A DNA stretch of 64,000 nt from an uncultured Lachnospiraceae bacterium (lineage in GTDB: Bacteria; Bacillota; Clostridia; Lachnospirales; Lachnospiraceae), in contig CALWLI010000039.1 of assembly GCA_944381485.1 (NCBI GenBank), positions 1-64,000 of the forward strand, given 5' to 3'. The notes under the pieces were generated by a model. That model made no database searches. It was given only the letters and a program-made list of their open reading frames with translations, and had not been told where the DNA came from. Shown piece by piece: positions 8,929 to 16,330 of the stretch. Within the stretch, counting starts at the first letter, position 1. Every line of letters begins with the position of its first letter. The translations under genes were made by a program, and so were the position numbers.

Positions 8929-9951
8929 ATGGATAGGATGACCAAATTTGAAAGATTAAAAGCGGCTATAGCCGGAAAAGAAGTTGACAGAGTCCCTGTA
9001 GCCCTGTGGAGACATTTTTCAGTAGTGGATCAGGATCCTGTGAGCCTTGCCGAGGCCCAGTACAATGATGCTGTGAAATATGACTATGACTTTATAAAAT
9101 TAATGCCCTTCGGTCTTTACAGCATACAGCCCTGGGGAGCTCAGATCAGATTTACCTGTAAGGTGAATCAACCCCCTGAAGTTACCGAATATGGAATAAA
9201 AGCTGTCTCGGATTGGAAGAATATAGATAAAGTACCGGCTTACTTCGGAAGCTACGGAAAACAGATAGAGCTGGCAAGGCATGTGAGTAGGCTGAGCAAA
9301 GGAAGTGTTCCCTTTATTCAAACTCTTTTTTCTCCTCTCACATCCGCAAGAAAGCTTGCGGGAGACAGAGTATTTTCTGACATGAGAAGTGAACCTGAAA
9401 TAATAAAAGCTGCTCTTCAGGCAATAACTGATACTACTTTGGATTTTATAAGAGAAAATATAAATGCGGGAGTATCCGGTTTCTTTCTTGCTACCCAATG
9501 CTGCAATAAAGATCAGATAAGTGAAGAAGAGTATCACGAGTTTGAAGAGCCGTATATGCTTCAGGTGATTAATTCATTCAAGGATGAAACATTTTTAAAT
9601 ATCGGACATTTGCACGGTGACAACGGTATGTTTGAAGACTTTGCAGATTTACCTTTTACCGCAATCAACTGGCATGACCGATGGACATGGCCGTCTCTGG
9701 GAGAGGCAAGGAAGCTGACAGACAAGTGCTTGGTAGGCGGAATGAGGGAGATACCCTACTATGATAAAACAGGAAAGAAGATAAAAGAGAGTCCGCTAAT
9801 GTCAGAAAATGTCATTGAGATAACCGAGCATATACATGAATCTATAGCGGCAGTAAACGGAAGAGGCCTGATAATTGCTCCCGGATGTTGTGTGGATCAG
9901 AGCATTTCCGAGATGAGTCAATTTGCGATAAGGGCGGCTGTGGAACCATAA
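8929..9951 (+). CDS. UroD/MtaA-like protein, copy 1
   Basis: About 340 residues of the uroporphyrinogen decarboxylase superfamily, opening with the typical MTKFERLKAAIAG and VPVALWRHF. It is not a likely heme-pathway enzyme, because GHLHG and a later PGCC motif sit where MtaA-type methyltransferases place their His-x-Cys...Cys zinc ligands. This suggests methyl or thiol chemistry, though here the central ligand would be His. It is paralogous to the next gene: INAGVSGFF, ATQCCN and INWHDRW are shared. GTG 8914 is in frame, but ATG 8929 has GGAGGAG six bases upstream and matches the start of its paralogue. The reaction is unknown. Confidence 0.82.
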   Translation: MDRMTKFERLKAAIAGKEVDRVPVALWRHFSVVDQDPVSLAEAQYNDAVKYDYDFIKLMPFGLYSIQPWGAQIRFTCKVNQPPEVTEYGIKAVSDWKNIDKVPAYFGSYGKQIELARHVSRLSKGSVPFIQTLFSPLTSARKLAGDRVFSDMRSEPEIIKAALQAITDTTLDFIRENINAGVSGFFLATQCCNKDQISEEEYHEFEEPYMLQVINSFKDETFLNIGHLHGDNGMFEDFADLPFTAINWHDRWTWPSLGEARKLTDKCLVGGMREIPYYDKTGKKIKESPLMSENVIEITEHIHESIAAVNGRGLIIAPGCCVDQSISEMSQFAIRAAVEP

Positions 9952-9973
9952 TCGTGAGGAGGGTATGTATCAA

Positions 9974-11002
9974 ATGACAAGAGAAGAGAGAATAAAAGCA
10001 GCTTTGAATTTTCAGGAGACAGATAAGATCCCTGTAAGCATTTGGATGCATTATTCAGCAATTGATCAGGATCCTCTTACGCTGGCAAAAGCACAGGTCG
10101 AGGTTGCGGAAAAATATAATCATGATTTCATTAAACTGATGCCCTTCGGACTGTATGGAGTTCAGGACTGGGGAACAAAGATCCATATTTACTCTACTCA
10201 GGGAAAGCCTCCTATAGTTGCAGAGTATGCAATAAAAAAGGCAGATGATTGGAGGAAGCTTGAGCCTTTGCCGGGAAATTACGGTACATATGGAAATCAG
10301 GTGTTGTTGGCACAATATGTTTCAAAGCTTACAAAGGGAGAGATACCGTTCATACAGACAATATTCAGCCCTCTGACGACTGCAAGGAAAATGGCCGGAG
10401 ACAGGATATTGCTTGACATGAAGGAGGAGCCTGAAGCTTTGAAACAGGGCCTTGAGGTCATTACCGAAACCACAATTAACTTTATAAAAGAAAACATAAA
10501 TGCGGGCGTAAGCGGATTCTTTTTTGCCACCCAGTGCTGCAACAGCAGTTTTATGACTGAAGATGAATACAGGGAATTCGGAATATATTATGACAGACAG
10601 GTGATAGATTCCTATAAGGATATTACCTATCTTAATGTGGGCCATTTGCATGGAAATCATGGCATGTTCAAGCTTTTTGATGAGTTGGACAATAATGTTA
10701 TCAACTGGCATGACAGATGGTCGGATCTCAACATGGGAGAAGCCAGAAAGCTGAGCCGGAAATGCTTTATGGGCGGAATAAGGGAAAAACCTTATTGGGA
10801 TGACAGGGGAAATGTTGTAAAGGAGAGTCCTCTGGAAACAGGCTCCGATGAGGAGATATTCGCTCACGTAAAAGAGGTTATAGATGAGGTGGGGACAAGA
10901 GGACTGATATTCAGCCCGGGATGCTGCGCAAGCCAGTTTGTAGGAGAAAAACAAATGTATGCCCTTTCTGCAGCTGTTGAAAAACTGAGCAAAAAAGATT
11001 GA
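9974..11002 (+). CDS. UroD/MtaA-like protein, copy 2
   Basis: About 342 residues and a tandem paralogue of the preceding gene, with the same blocks throughout: FIKLMPFGLYG, INAGVSGFF, NVGHLHGNHGMF, INWHDRW and SPGCCASQF. The putative zinc ligands are conserved in both copies, so both are probably active, perhaps on different substrates or as a heterodimer. That is inference. ATG 9965 lies only one base after the GGAGGG site, while ATG 9974 has normal spacing and gives MTREERIKAAL, matching copy 1, so 9974 is preferred. It lies between the permease and ATPase genes, so its job is probably tied to what the transporter imports. Confidence 0.82.
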   Translation: MTREERIKAALNFQETDKIPVSIWMHYSAIDQDPLTLAKAQVEVAEKYNHDFIKLMPFGLYGVQDWGTKIHIYSTQGKPPIVAEYAIKKADDWRKLEPLPGNYGTYGNQVLLAQYVSKLTKGEIPFIQTIFSPLTTARKMAGDRILLDMKEEPEALKQGLEVITETTINFIKENINAGVSGFFFATQCCNSSFMTEDEYREFGIYYDRQVIDSYKDITYLNVGHLHGNHGMFKLFDELDNNVINWHDRWSDLNMGEARKLSRKCFMGGIREKPYWDDRGNVVKESPLETGSDEEIFAHVKEVIDEVGTRGLIFSPGCCASQFVGEKQMYALSAAVEKLSKKD

Positions 11003-11024
11003 TTACATAGAAAGGAAGATCTAA

Positions 11025-11771
11025 ATGGGGGAGCCGTTTGTTAAAATAAGAGATATTCATAAATCCTTTGGGAAAACTCAAGTCTTAAAGGGAGTTGACT
11101 TGGATGTGGAGAAAGGGGACGTTGTCACTCTGATGGGGCCCAGTGGTACAGGAAAGACGACACTGTTAAGATGCATAAATCTGTTGGAGAGACCTGAGCA
11201 GGGAAGCATCACTATAGGTGATGAGACCATAGAGTGTGGAAAACTGACAAAAAAGGCAATGGTCAGCTTCAGGAGAAATACAACTATGGTCTTCCAAAAT
11301 TACAACCTGTTCAAGAACAAGACTGTCCTGGAGAATGTCATGGAGGGCCTCGTATCTGTCCAAAAGAAAAGTAAAGAAGAGGCCAGAGAGATAGCCATGG
11401 AGGAGTTGGTCAAGGTAAATATGGAAGATAAGATCAACGCCTATCCCTCAGAGATCTCGGGAGGACAGCAGCAGAGAGCAGGTATAGCAAGAGCACTGGC
11501 TTTAAAACCCAAGGTAATACTGTTGGATGAGCCCACATCAGCTTTGGATCCTGAGCTTGTCGGAGGAGTACTTGATATTATTAAAGACATAGCAAAAACA
11601 GGAATTACAATGATAATCGTCACTCATGAAATGAGATTTGCAAGAAAGATTTCAACAAAAGTTGTCTTTATGGATGGCGGTTATATAGTCGAGACAGGTG
11701 CTCCTGACGAATTATTTGAGAATCCTAAAGAAGAAAGAACAAAGAAATTCTTGGAAAAGATAATGCACTGA
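11025..11771 (+). CDS. Amino acid-type ABC transporter ATP-binding protein
   Basis: 248 residues with a complete ATPase: Walker A GPSGTGKTT (38-46), Q-loop Gln91, signature SGGQQ (145-149), Walker B VILLDEP (164-170) and a switch His in VTHE near residue 202. It belongs to the GlnQ/HisP group and should energise the importer built from the binding lipoprotein and two permeases upstream. Spacing to the preceding gene is 22 bases with an AAGGAAG ribosome site. All components of one importer are therefore present in this operon. Confidence 0.92.
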   Translation: MGEPFVKIRDIHKSFGKTQVLKGVDLDVEKGDVVTLMGPSGTGKTTLLRCINLLERPEQGSITIGDETIECGKLTKKAMVSFRRNTTMVFQNYNLFKNKTVLENVMEGLVSVQKKSKEEAREIAMEELVKVNMEDKINAYPSEISGGQQQRAGIARALALKPKVILLDEPTSALDPELVGGVLDIIKDIAKTGITMIIVTHEMRFARKISTKVVFMDGGYIVETGAPDELFENPKEERTKKFLEKIMH

Positions 11772-11791
11772 TCTTTGGGAAGGAGAATAGA

Positions 11792-12700
11792 ATGAAAAAA
11801 TTATCAGGTGTTACTGTCGCTATGGTGACACCTATAGATGAACAGGATAAGCCTGATATTTGCGGGCTAAAGGAACTGACCGATTTTTTGATTGAATCAG
11901 GAGTTGACTGTCTCTATCCATGTGGAACCACGGGAGAGATGCTTAAGCTTTCCACTGAAGAACGCATGGAAGTTGCGGAGGCTGTAGTACAAGCGGCCGG
12001 AAACAGAGTGCCTGTATTTGTACACTGCGGCGCTTTGAGAGAAGATGACACAATAAGGCTTTTGGAGCATGCCCGATCTGTAGGGGCGGACGGAGCAGGG
12101 GTAGTTACTCCCATATTTTTCGGCACTGATGAGAGAGCCATGGTAGCTTACTATGAGAGGCTGGCAAAGCATATGGAGGGATTTCCCATATATCTGTACT
12201 CCATACCTCAATGTGCGGCAAATTCTATAAGTACAGCATCTGCTAAGGCCATAGCGGCAAATTGTCCGAATATTATAGGAATCAAGTACAGCTACCCTGA
12301 TGTAAACCAAACTGCAGAGTATCTTTCTGTCAATGAAGGTAATTTTTCGGTGCTTCATGGCTGTGATAAGGCTATGGTAGGCTTCATGGCTTTGGGATGT
12401 GACGGAACGGTCTCAGGTGTTGCAGGAGTATTTCCTGAGCCCTTTGTCAAAGCCTGCAGAGCCTTTAAGTCCGGCGATATGGAAAATGCAGTGAAATGGC
12501 AGAGAGTGTGCGCGAAATTCTGCAATACGCTACATAATGGTGGGGATCTGTCTTATTTTAAAGAGGCTTTGAAGCTGAGGGGGATCAGAGCAGGTTTTGT
12601 AAGGAAACCTCAGCTGGATCTTCAAGAAAAGGATATAGACAATCTGAAAGAAGAGTTGGAAAGCTTATGTAAAGAATATGGTATAAGCCTTATCCTGTAA
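11792..12700 (+). CDS. DapA-family lyase, copy 2
   Basis: 302 residues with the DapA barrel. The canonical GTTGE loop (45-49), Tyr136 (YSIPQ) and Schiff-base Lys165 (GIKYSYPD) are all present. It diverges clearly from the copy at 4555, which has GTNGE, so the two are probably not redundant. It is the last gene of the operon, 20 bases after the ATPase and with AAGGAG before the ATG, and a terminator follows. A pyruvate-dependent aldol or retro-aldol step is expected. N-acetylneuraminate lyase-like or keto-acid aldolase activity is possible, but the substrate cannot be read from sequence. Confidence 0.88.
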   Translation: MKKLSGVTVAMVTPIDEQDKPDICGLKELTDFLIESGVDCLYPCGTTGEMLKLSTEERMEVAEAVVQAAGNRVPVFVHCGALREDDTIRLLEHARSVGADGAGVVTPIFFGTDERAMVAYYERLAKHMEGFPIYLYSIPQCAANSISTASAKAIAANCPNIIGIKYSYPDVNQTAEYLSVNEGNFSVLHGCDKAMVGFMALGCDGTVSGVAGVFPEPFVKACRAFKSGDMENAVKWQRVCAKFCNTLHNGGDLSYFKEALKLRGIRAGFVRKPQLDLQEKDIDNLKEELESLCKEYGISLIL

Positions 12701-12730
12701 TGGATATAACAGAACGAGATATGTAATTAT

Positions 12731-12763
12731 AAAGAGGAGCGTTTCATACACTCCTTTTTATTT
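12731..12763 (+). terminator. Intrinsic terminator closing the acid-sugar operon
   Basis: AAAGAGGAG (12731-12739) pairs with CTCCTTTTT (12751-12759) across an 11-base loop, with one G-U pair. The 3' arm runs into a T-rich tract. Confidence 0.7.
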
Positions 12764-12814
12764 GTGCATTATCCGGTTTTATCTGTCATATGCAATAGGA
12801 GAATGGCATTATTG

Positions 12815-12843
12815 TTGAAAAAATACTCCTACAGAAGTATAAT
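12815..12843 (+). promoter_or_regulatory. Promoter of the DUF3990-XRE pair
   Basis: TTGAAA (12815-12820) and a perfect TATAAT (12838-12843) with a 17-bp spacer. GGAGA (12850-12854) and the ATG at 12864 follow at close spacing, so the leader is short. Confidence 0.7.
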
Positions 12844-12863
12844 ACAAATGGAGAAAATACTTT

Positions 12864-13553
12864 ATGGAGCAGCATATGATTAAAAGGATATATCACGGTT
12901 CTTCCAAAATAATCGAGAGGCCTATATTCGGATATGGGAAAAGATATAATGACTATGGCCAGGGATTTTACTGTACCGAGAGTATAGAGATGGCAAAGGA
13001 ATGGGGGGCCGACAAATACAGCGACGGATATGCAAACTGCTATGAAATAGAATGTGACGGGCTGACAATACTGAATTTAACTTCTTCCGATTACTGTATA
13101 CTTCACTGGCTTACGGTATTATTGCAGAACAGAGAATTTGATGTACCTTCAGCTCTTGCGCTGGAGGCAAAGGAGTATTTGCTTGCAAATTTTAATATTG
13201 ATTATGAGAGCTTCGACATAATTACAGGGTATCGTGCCGATGACAGTTATTTTTCTTTTGCCCAGGACTTTATAAACGGCGCGATTTCTTATCGTCAGTT
13301 GCGCAATGCCATGTATCTTGGAAAGCTTGGAATGCAATTTGTGCTTAAAAGTGAAACCGCTTTTGAGAATATTAAATTTATCGGTAGTGAGCCGGCTGAG
13401 AGCAGTGAGTGGTATGCGAGAAAAATGATCAGGGATAAAAATGCGCGAAGAGATTATTTTGATATTGAGCGCAACAGACGACAGAAGGGAGACATTTATA
13501 TTACTCAGATCATAGATGAGGAGATGAGATACGATGATCCACGCTTACGATAA
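12864..13553 (+). CDS. DUF3990 protein, ADP-ribosyltransferase-like (candidate toxin)
   Basis: 229 residues. The N-terminus has the DUF3990 signature: YHGS (His11), then NDYGQGFYCT (Tyr36) with AKEWG following, and further on a GMQFVLKSE block (Gln158). This His...Tyr...Gln/Glu layout resembles the NAD-binding core of diphtheria-toxin-like ADP-ribosyltransferases. DUF3990 proteins are not well characterised, and a NAD-consuming or protein-modifying activity is inferred. The gene overlaps the following XRE regulator by 20 bases, the organisation of a toxin-antitoxin pair. ATG 12864 has GGAGA nine bases upstream, and ATG 12876 is a possible alternative. Confidence 0.75.
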   Translation: MEQHMIKRIYHGSSKIIERPIFGYGKRYNDYGQGFYCTESIEMAKEWGADKYSDGYANCYEIECDGLTILNLTSSDYCILHWLTVLLQNREFDVPSALALEAKEYLLANFNIDYESFDIITGYRADDSYFSFAQDFINGAISYRQLRNAMYLGKLGMQFVLKSETAFENIKFIGSEPAESSEWYARKMIRDKNARRDYFDIERNRRQKGDIYITQIIDEEMRYDDPRLR

Positions 13554-14178
13554 GGTGTATCTTGAGAAAGCGCGCATATCTGTTGGAAGGATGTTGGATT
13601 TCTCGGTAAATGACCTGCATTATGATATTGGAGACTTTTTTGAGCTCTTTATTAAAACGGGCATTGCAGAACGGGTTGAAAGAGGAGATTTTACCCTTAT
13701 TGCAGGGATGTCCGGGGTAGAACTTGCATATGTGGTTTTTGAAAAAGCAGGGATAGCCATAGAGAGGGTAAAGCCAAGGTATACATCAGATCGCAGTAAG
13801 GAATTCTGGACCGGATGGGCACTGGCATATTATCAATGGTATACCTCAGAGAGCTTTGCTGAAATTACAAAATATATTCCTATAAAGGATATAGTGGCTT
13901 TATATTCACCCTATCATGAGATGGATATAAGGCAATTTGTGGACAAGATGAATGAGCTTTACAGGAAGGCAAAACCGGAAACGAATCTTAAGCTAAGGAG
14001 AAAGAGAGCAGGACTCAGCCAGAGAGAGCTTGCGGAACAGACCGGTATATCAGTGCGAACTATTCAACAATATGAACAAAGACAAAAAAGTATTAACAAA
14101 GCACAAGGAGAATATCTTGCTCTGCTTGCAAAAGCACTGTGCTGCAATGTGGAAGATCTGATTGAGAAAATACAGTGA
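13534..14178 (+). CDS. XRE-family regulator with an uncharacterised N-terminal domain (candidate antitoxin)
   Basis: 214 residues. The C-terminal 65 hold a classic XRE/Cro helix-turn-helix, LRRKRAGLSQRELAEQ followed by GISVRTIQQYEQ. The first 145 residues form a separate alpha-rich domain I do not recognise. The gene begins 20 bases before the end of the DUF3990 gene, so the two are translationally coupled. I infer that the N-terminal domain contacts and restrains the DUF3990 protein while the C-terminal domain represses their shared promoter at 12815. An alternative is a simple regulator that happens to sit beside an enzyme. Confidence 0.75.
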   Translation: MIHAYDKVYLEKARISVGRMLDFSVNDLHYDIGDFFELFIKTGIAERVERGDFTLIAGMSGVELAYVVFEKAGIAIERVKPRYTSDRSKEFWTGWALAYYQWYTSESFAEITKYIPIKDIVALYSPYHEMDIRQFVDKMNELYRKAKPETNLKLRRKRAGLSQRELAEQTGISVRTIQQYEQRQKSINKAQGEYLALLAKALCCNVEDLIEKIQ

Positions 14179-14268
14179 TTTTTACACCGCAGAATATATT
14201 TGCCGGAATAAGATAAAAATGGATTTTATACCATTATCATTAAAACAACTTATAATGGAGGTCAAACC

Positions 14269-15402
14269 ATGTCGAAAACAGCCAACAAGGGAGAATGGAG
14301 TGAGATATACGCGGCCCTTCGCATTCTGGGAGAGGGAAAGCTCTATATGGCTGATGCCGAGGGAAATAAGGATCCGAATGAGTGGATGGATGTGCAGGAG
14401 CTTATCAGGCATGAAGCCGCAAACAGGATAATTACATACAGTACAGATAAAGAAAATTCTCATATTGATATAGCTGTAAACAACATACATAAGACCTCTG
14501 TGGCCGCATCCGAGTTTTCCCTTATGGCTGACAGGCTGGGTGAGGAGATAAGGATGGGAAAGGGCCGCTCCTTTACAATCTCTTCTGAATTGGAGGAATT
14601 TCTTTCAAGGGTGGAGATAGAAAAAACCAAGGCCAAAAGTGTGGATAAGAGTGACATCTTTCTCTCCGCCAGAGACCCCAGATCTTCTGTAATAAGGAAG
14701 AATATCGGCTTTTCTATAAAGTCAGAATTCGGACAAAACCCTACACTTTTTAATACGGCAAAGGCCTCCGCAGTAGTCTATAAGGTCCATGGAATGAATG
14801 ATGGCCTTATGGAAAAGATAAACAGTCTCTATGACTCTAAGGATCATGTGGCTGTGTCCGATCGCTGTGAGGCATTGAAAAGAAATTGTTGCAGCCTTGA
14901 GTTTGTGGGCTTTCCTGTGGTTTCACGCTCAAAGGAAAAGGTGGCGGCCTTTGAGGAAAACCTTGACATGATAAATCCGAGGCTTCCGAAAGTGATAGAG
15001 TGCATGCTGTGGCATCACTTTTTTGAGGGCGAGACAAAAAAGCCCTACCTTGACATAGTTACAAGGAGGGTGGCTGAGAAAAATCCCTGCAAGGTCTCCC
15101 GACCTGAAGAAAAATATGAGTATATGATCAAAGCTTTTATATATGCGGCATACTGCGGTATGACAGCCTCAAAGCTTTGGGACGGAAACAGCAAGGTGAA
15201 CGGCAGCTTTATAAAGATAGACGGTGAGGGAGAGGTGGCGGCTCACTATGCTCTGGAATCCGATGCATTTAAATCCTATCTCTTTAAGAATTGCTATCTT
15301 GAGTTTCCCTCCACTGACGAGGGCCACGGAAACTATGCCAAGGTATACAAAGAGGTAGATGAGTATTACTTCCGTCTGAATTTTCAGATAAGGTATAAAT
15401 AG
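14269..15402 (+). CDS. HpaII-family type II restriction endonuclease
   Basis: 377 residues. NKGEWSEIYAALRIL with GKLYMAD at the N-terminus and GFSIKS followed by NPTLFNTA in the middle are hallmarks of the HpaII family, whose founder cuts CCGG. Asp129 or Asp136 followed by Lys151 (SIKS) are plausible PD-(D/E)xK catalytic residues. Length equals the family norm and no frameshift is seen, so it looks intact. No DNA methyltransferase lies anywhere in this window, which is unusual for a type II enzyme. Either protection is encoded elsewhere, or specificity or activity has changed. ATG 14269 has GGAGG eight bases upstream. The TM-macro gene follows 49 bases later on the same strand and may be co-transcribed. 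Confidence 0.85.
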   Translation: MSKTANKGEWSEIYAALRILGEGKLYMADAEGNKDPNEWMDVQELIRHEAANRIITYSTDKENSHIDIAVNNIHKTSVAASEFSLMADRLGEEIRMGKGRSFTISSELEEFLSRVEIEKTKAKSVDKSDIFLSARDPRSSVIRKNIGFSIKSEFGQNPTLFNTAKASAVVYKVHGMNDGLMEKINSLYDSKDHVAVSDRCEALKRNCCSLEFVGFPVVSRSKEKVAAFEENLDMINPRLPKVIECMLWHHFFEGETKKPYLDIVTRRVAEKNPCKVSRPEEKYEYMIKAFIYAAYCGMTASKLWDGNSKVNGSFIKIDGEGEVAAHYALESDAFKSYLFKNCYLEFPSTDEGHGNYAKVYKEVDEYYFRLNFQIRYK

Positions 15403-15451
15403 CGAGCATTTTTAGGCATAAAATATTTTTATCAGAATAGGGGTCAATTTT

Positions 15452-16324
15452 ATGCGCAGTATATTTAACGGTTTTATCAATATTCTTAAGCAGGGATTTG
15501 CAGCCGCAGGCTTCGTATGGACTTTGGCAGAGATTATCGAGGGCATATTTCCGGATTTTAATATTGAAACAGAGAGCATCAGATTTGTCATCATTATGGC
15601 TTTTTCAGCAGTCATTGTATTTCAATTGGCAAGCCTGGCAGCAGGATTCTTATTTTTCGGCTGTGATATAAAAAACAGAGAAGGAAGGATAAAGATAAGG
15701 ATAGGAGATATATTAAATAAGAAAAATGGATCCAAAGTTATAGGCATAAATGACAAACTGCAGAACAGTATCGATACAATAGGACCAAACAGCCTTCACA
15801 GTCAATTTTTAAGGAGATACCCGCAAAATGATCTTGACCGTATGTTCTCAGAGGCTCTTTCTTCAGAGGCAGAGAATGGGCGGGTAAGCATGGGGAAAAC
15901 CTTCAGATGTCCAATGGGAGATGAGGAGTATTTGTTTTTGGTAATGTCTGAACTTGAGGCGGAGAAAGCGCCTTCTACAGAAAGGCGTTATCTGAGGACG
16001 GCTCTTGAGAGCTTTTTCAGAAATCAGAGTAAATTTGAGATAAAGGACAAGAGACTATACATCCCTGTCTTGGGCAAGGGTTCGGCTGCCATGAGAAATC
16101 TGGATTATTTTGATACGGTAAAAATGATAGCCGGTGAATACGTTTATTCTCAGTGCATATACCCCAACAGTGCAAACAGGATAGAAGAACTGGTTATTGT
16201 ACTGCAGCTTCAAGATCTTTTCAGAATGGGCTGTATGAGCTTTGTAAAGATGAAAAAGCTGCAGAGCGACATAAGACATATGTCAGAGCTATGCAGCGAT
16301 TGCCTGATGGTTCATGAGGCATAA
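15452..16324 (+). CDS. Two-TM plus macro-domain protein (ThsA macro-type / DUF6430-like effector)
   Basis: 290 residues. A weak hydrophobic helix (about 12-33) and a strong one (44-70) anchor the N-terminus. Residues 79-252 form a macro-type domain: IKIRIGDIL, SKVIGIN, then PNSLHSQFL (112-120), VSMGKTF and LYIPVLGKGSAAM. This arrangement matches the macro domain found in membrane-bound ThsA effectors of some Thoeris anti-phage systems. There the domain senses an ADP-ribose-derived signal made by a TIR protein and the membrane part then damages the cell. No separate TIR gene sits in the same operon; a convergent gene with a TIR-like DUF4062 domain ends 6 bp away. The start has AGGGG eight bases upstream. 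Family call is from pattern recognition, and function is inferred. Confidence 0.72.
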   Translation: MRSIFNGFINILKQGFAAAGFVWTLAEIIEGIFPDFNIETESIRFVIIMAFSAVIVFQLASLAAGFLFFGCDIKNREGRIKIRIGDILNKKNGSKVIGINDKLQNSIDTIGPNSLHSQFLRRYPQNDLDRMFSEALSSEAENGRVSMGKTFRCPMGDEEYLFLVMSELEAEKAPSTERRYLRTALESFFRNQSKFEIKDKRLYIPVLGKGSAAMRNLDYFDTVKMIAGEYVYSQCIYPNSANRIEELVIVLQLQDLFRMGCMSFVKMKKLQSDIRHMSELCSDCLMVHEA

Positions 16325-16330
16325 AAACCT

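Noticed and set aside
14162..14431. Short plus-strand frame between the XRE and HpaII genes
   Set aside because: It overlaps both genes out of frame and shows no ribosome site or recognisable sequence.
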